Below the pieces are notes generated by a model. That model was given only the letters and a program-made list of their open reading frames with translations, made no database searches and had not been told where the DNA came from. From Pararhizobium sp. IMCC21322 (GTDB lineage Bacteria; Pseudomonadota; Alphaproteobacteria; Rhizobiales; GCA-2746425), in NCBI RefSeq assembly GCF_030758295.1, contig NZ_CP132335.1:2146412-2210411 (forward strand): 64,000 nucleotides of DNA, written 5' to 3'. Positions within the stretch are counted from its first letter, which is position 1, and the number at the start of each line of letters is the position of its first letter. The translations under genes were made by a program, and so were the position numbers. Below, piece by piece: positions 61,193 through 64,000 of this stretch.

Positions 61193-62722
61193 ATGAGACG
61201 TTATTTTGACGACTTGATAATGACCAATTTATATCTCTTCACGACCGCATTTATCTTTTTGATAGGGCTTGGTGTGTTGGCCATTGTCGTGATGTTCTTC
61301 ATCGACATCACACAAAACAAGGACGTTGTGCGCAGGAATTACCCAGTGGTGGGTCGGTTTCGATCATTTTTCACGACACTTGGTGAGTTTTTTCGCCAAT
61401 ACTTCTTTGCTATGGACCGCGAAGAAATGCCATTTAATCGTGCTGAACGCGATTGGATTGGGCGGGCCGCAAAGGATGACGATAACACCTTGGCGTTCGG
61501 ATCCAGTAAGGTTCTGACTGTTCCAGGTACAGCGATTTTCGTGAACTGCCCTTTTCCAACCTTGGACGACGATGCGATAAAGGTTCAGCCTTTGCGGATT
61601 GGAGCGGGATGCGCCAAGCCCTACGACGCGCATTCATTTTTCAACATCTCGGCGATGAGTTACGGCGCATTGTCGACACCTGCCGTCAAAGCCCTGTCCG
61701 CTGGTGCAAAGATGGCCGGATGCTGGATGAACACTGGCGAAGGCGGACTGTCGCCGTATCTCCTTGAAGGGGGCGCTGATATCATCTTCCAGATTGGCAC
61801 TGCCAAATACGGTGTACGCGACGATAGCGGCATTCTATGTGATGACAAACTGCGTGAGATCGCAGCGCATGAACAGGTTAAAATGTTTGAGCTCAAGATG
61901 AGCCAAGGCGCCAAGCCCGGCAAGGGTGGTATATTACCCGGCATGAAAGTTACGGCCCAGATTGCCGAAATTCGTGGTATCCCGGAAGGCGAGGATTCGA
62001 TATCGCCAAACCGCCATCCTGAAATCAAAGATGCGGCGTCTATGCTCGATATGATCAACCATATCCGCGATGTCACGGGGAAACCTGTCGGCTTTAAGGC
62101 CGTCGTAGGAAGTTATGGCTGGTTGTCCGATCTGGCGATTGAAATTCACAGTCGTGGTATTCAGTCCGCGCCTGATTTCATAACGGTCGACAGTGGCGAT
62201 GGTGGCACGGGTGCAGCACCGATGCCGCTGATGGACAATGTGGGGCTGGTCGTCAGGGAGTCCTTGCCGCTTGTGGTTGATATCCTGACGGAATACGGAC
62301 TGCGGGAGCGGATCAAAGTTATTGCATCAGGTAAGCTGGTTACACCTTCGGAAGTCGCATGGGCCCTGGCGACGGGTGCGGACTTCATCAATTCCGCGCG
62401 CGGCTTCATGTTCTCGCTGGGCTGTATTCAATCGCTGAAATGCAACAAAAACACCTGTCCGACAGGGATCACGACCCACAATAAACGGTTGCAGAGGGGG
62501 CTGGACCCGGCATCAAAGTCGGTCAAGGTTGCTAATTTCTGCAAGAATCTTGTGCACGAGGTCGAAATGATATCCCACTCGTGCGGGGTCGGCAGACCAC
62601 GGCTACTAAAGCGTAAGCATGTACGTATTGTGCTGCCAGATGGAATATCTGTCCCTATGGACGAGCGTTATCCATATAAGGACATCTTGCCTGAGTACGC
62701 GCCCAAAACCGCCGCTGAATAG
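61193..62722 (+). CDS. FMN-binding glutamate-synthase-like protein (GltS-domain), membrane-anchored
   Basis: The protein of about 509 residues has one or two N-terminal membrane helices (NLYLFTTAFIFLIGLGVLAI) followed by a glutamate synthase central/FMN domain: FFNISAMSYGALSTPAVKAL, NTGEGGLSPYLLEGGADIIF, SQGAKPGKGGILPGMKVTAQ, TVDSGDGGTGAAPMPLMDNV and CNKNTCPTGITTHNKRLQRG, with the FMN and Fe-S-type Cys region at the end. It lacks the glutaminase domain of true GltB. Relatives are annotated as FMN-binding glutamate synthase family proteins, and their physiological reaction is uncertain. ATG 61193 has GGAG ten bases upstream; GTG 61160 is an alternative. An acetolactate-synthase-like gene follows 50 bases later. 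Confidence 0.88.
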   Translation: MRRYFDDLIMTNLYLFTTAFIFLIGLGVLAIVVMFFIDITQNKDVVRRNYPVVGRFRSFFTTLGEFFRQYFFAMDREEMPFNRAERDWIGRAAKDDDNTLAFGSSKVLTVPGTAIFVNCPFPTLDDDAIKVQPLRIGAGCAKPYDAHSFFNISAMSYGALSTPAVKALSAGAKMAGCWMNTGEGGLSPYLLEGGADIIFQIGTAKYGVRDDSGILCDDKLREIAAHEQVKMFELKMSQGAKPGKGGILPGMKVTAQIAEIRGIPEGEDSISPNRHPEIKDAASMLDMINHIRDVTGKPVGFKAVVGSYGWLSDLAIEIHSRGIQSAPDFITVDSGDGGTGAAPMPLMDNVGLVVRESLPLVVDILTEYGLRERIKVIASGKLVTPSEVAWALATGADFINSARGFMFSLGCIQSLKCNKNTCPTGITTHNKRLQRGLDPASKSVKVANFCKNLVHEVEMISHSCGVGRPRLLKRKHVRIVLPDGISVPMDERYPYKDILPEYAPKTAAE

Positions 62723-62772
62723 GCTAAGCGAAGCAGCGAGCCGACAGGCTGTAACCAAAGGACCACCCGAAT

Positions 62773-64000
62773 ATGACTGATCAAAAACCCCAGACCATCA
62801 AGGCTTCCGATCTGTTCGTCAAAGCCTTGGAAGCCGAAGGCGTCGAGCAGATTTTTGCAGTTCCGGGTGAAGAAAACCTTGATCTCGTGGAATCGTTGAG
62901 AACCTCCAGCATCGATTTGATCTTGACGCGCCATGAACAAGGCGCCGGTTTTATGGCGGCGACCTATGGGCGCCTGACGGGCAAGCCAGGCGTCTGTATG
63001 GCGACCCTTGGGCCCGGTGCGACCAATCTCGCAACGCCCGCAGCCTACGCACATCTCGGTGGTTTTCCGTTGATAATGATAACGGGCCAAAAACCAATCA
63101 AAACGTCGAAGCAGGGCCAGTTCCAGATCATTGATATCGTCAGTCTTTTCGAGCCCATTTGCAAAATGTCCAAACAAATTGTTCATGGCAATGCGATCCC
63201 CGCTCTTGTGCGCGAGGCATTTCGGTTGGCAGGCGAAGAACGCCCCGGTGCAGTCTTGCTTGAACTTCCAGAGGATATTGCCGAAGAGTGCTGCGATGTT
63301 CCCGTCATTGCGCCTCACACACGTTATTATGCTGAAGCAGGCGATGCAGTTATCGCAGATGCGGTGGACTTGATTAAGAAGGCAAAGATGCCGTTGGTTC
63401 TGTTGGGTGCGGGTGCAAACCGTAAAGATGCACGCAGCGCAATCTCAGACTTTATTGACACTACGGGTATCCCTTTCTTTGTTACCCAAATGGGTAAGGG
63501 CGTCGTGGACGAGCGGTCTGAATTGTTCCTTGGTACAGCGGCTTTGTCTGACAATGATTATTTACATTGCGCCATCGATCGATCTGATTTGATCATTAAT
63601 TTTGGACATGATGTCGTAGAAAAACCACCCTTTTTCATGGAGGCGGGCGGTAAAAAAGTCATTCACGTCAATTATAAGTCTGCGCAAGTCGACCAAGTCT
63701 ATTTTCCGCAAGTCGAGGTGGTTGGCGATCTTGCATCATCAGTGAAAAAGCTTCGCGATACGCTGGATGATACGTTGGATTTTGACATTTCATATTTCAA
63801 GATCATCAAGGCCGAGGTCGAAAAACACCTAGCGGAGGGGGTTGATGATTCCCGTTTTCCTGTCACGCCACAGCGCTTCGTCGCGGATACACGTAAGGCG
63901 ATGGGCGACGGGGACATCATCGCACTCGATAACGGAATTTACAAACTTTGGTATGCCCGAAACTATAAAGCGTATGAGCCCAACACCGTGCTTTTGGATA
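62773..64000 (+). CDS. Acetolactate-synthase-like ThDP enzyme, runs off the right edge
   Basis: The reading from ATG 62773 continues past the window end. It has the ThDP enzyme N-terminal PYR domain (ASDLFVKALEAEGVEQIFAV, PGEENLDLVESL), the catalytic Glu in LILTRHEQGAGFMAATYGRL, GVCMATLGPGATNLATPAAY, GGFPLIMITGQKP, then the central domain (MPLVLLGAGANRKDARSAIS) and the start of the PP domain (IALDNGIYKLWYARN). This is the large-subunit acetolactate synthase family, although catabolic or related carboligases share the same layout. No small regulatory subunit gene is seen upstream. The gene follows the glutamate-synthase-like gene and may be co-transcribed. Confidence 0.85.
   Translation, partial: MTDQKPQTIKASDLFVKALEAEGVEQIFAVPGEENLDLVESLRTSSIDLILTRHEQGAGFMAATYGRLTGKPGVCMATLGPGATNLATPAAYAHLGGFPLIMITGQKPIKTSKQGQFQIIDIVSLFEPICKMSKQIVHGNAIPALVREAFRLAGEERPGAVLLELPEDIAEECCDVPVIAPHTRYYAEAGDAVIADAVDLIKKAKMPLVLLGAGANRKDARSAISDFIDTTGIPFFVTQMGKGVVDERSELFLGTAALSDNDYLHCAIDRSDLIINFGHDVVEKPPFFMEAGGKKVIHVNYKSAQVDQVYFPQVEVVGDLASSVKKLRDTLDDTLDFDISYFKIIKAEVEKHLAEGVDDSRFPVTPQRFVADTRKAMGDGDIIALDNGIYKLWYARNYKAYEPNTVLLD

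Overview
The window looks like chromosomal or large-replicon DNA of a marine alphaproteobacterium, most likely of the Roseobacter group (Rhodobacterales). This is inferred from the kinds of genes present: TRAP and tripartite tricarboxylate (TTT) transporters, ribose-type ABC importers, BKACE and SMP-30 enzymes, a Cys-type sulfatase, a DabA/DabB inorganic-carbon pump, and the recombinase-DUF2924-DUF3489 module typical of alphaproteobacterial mobile elements. No rRNA or complete tRNA gene was seen.

Layout. 1-2200 is a decayed mobile-element end: a serine recombinase pseudogene, DUF2924, DUF3489 and a 3' fragment of a tRNA-Met-like gene. 2.7-7.4 kb holds a YhaN/YhaO (Rad50/Mre11-like) gene pair, each gene broken by a frameshift. 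7.7-18.2 kb is an intact catabolic locus: an ABC importer with a double-length permease, a short-chain dehydrogenase, a lambda-crystallin-type 3-hydroxyacid dehydrogenase, a BKACE enzyme and an SMP-30 lactonase, with a divergent GntR regulator and a PRISE-type reductase. 18.2-29.4 kb is an insertion-sequence graveyard (IS6, four IS66 C-terminal scraps, IS630, IS481, IS3). It encloses a TetR-controlled fragment, a second ABC importer, and broken EAL, DUF5681, methyltransferase and ImmA/IrrE genes. 29.6-34.5 kb is a TRAP transporter between two copies of a 43-bp repeat, with IS5 and IS481 remnants on one side and a recombinase scrap on the other.

34.5-50.2 kb is a dense, intact set of catabolic genes. 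It has a sulfatase, a GNAT protein, a DUF3604 (PHP-like) protein with a TetR regulator, a TTT transporter with an enolase-superfamily enzyme, and then a GntR-controlled operon of an IlvD/Edd-type dehydratase, an HpcH/HpaI aldolase and a second TTT transporter. Matching palindromes upstream of the DUF3604 gene and of the first TTT operon suggest that one TetR protein controls both.

50.3-64 kb carries dabA/dabB, an orphan solute-binding protein without a signal peptide, a chimeric 2-hydroxyacid dehydrogenase/DUF2264 pseudogene, a LacI regulator, and an ECF sigma/zinc-finger anti-sigma pair. These are followed by an antiporter remnant, a small membrane protein, an FMN-binding glutamate-synthase-like protein and the start of an acetolactate-synthase-like ThDP enzyme that runs off the right edge.

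The overall picture is of organic-acid and sugar-acid uptake-and-degradation cassettes, each with a local regulator, separated by decayed mobile DNA. The most promising biology is the BKACE operon at 7.7-16.1 kb, which could encode an undescribed sugar-acid route. Several genes are interrupted by single-base shifts or single stop codons. Two of the shifts lie in A5 tracts and should be checked against raw reads before the genes are called dead.
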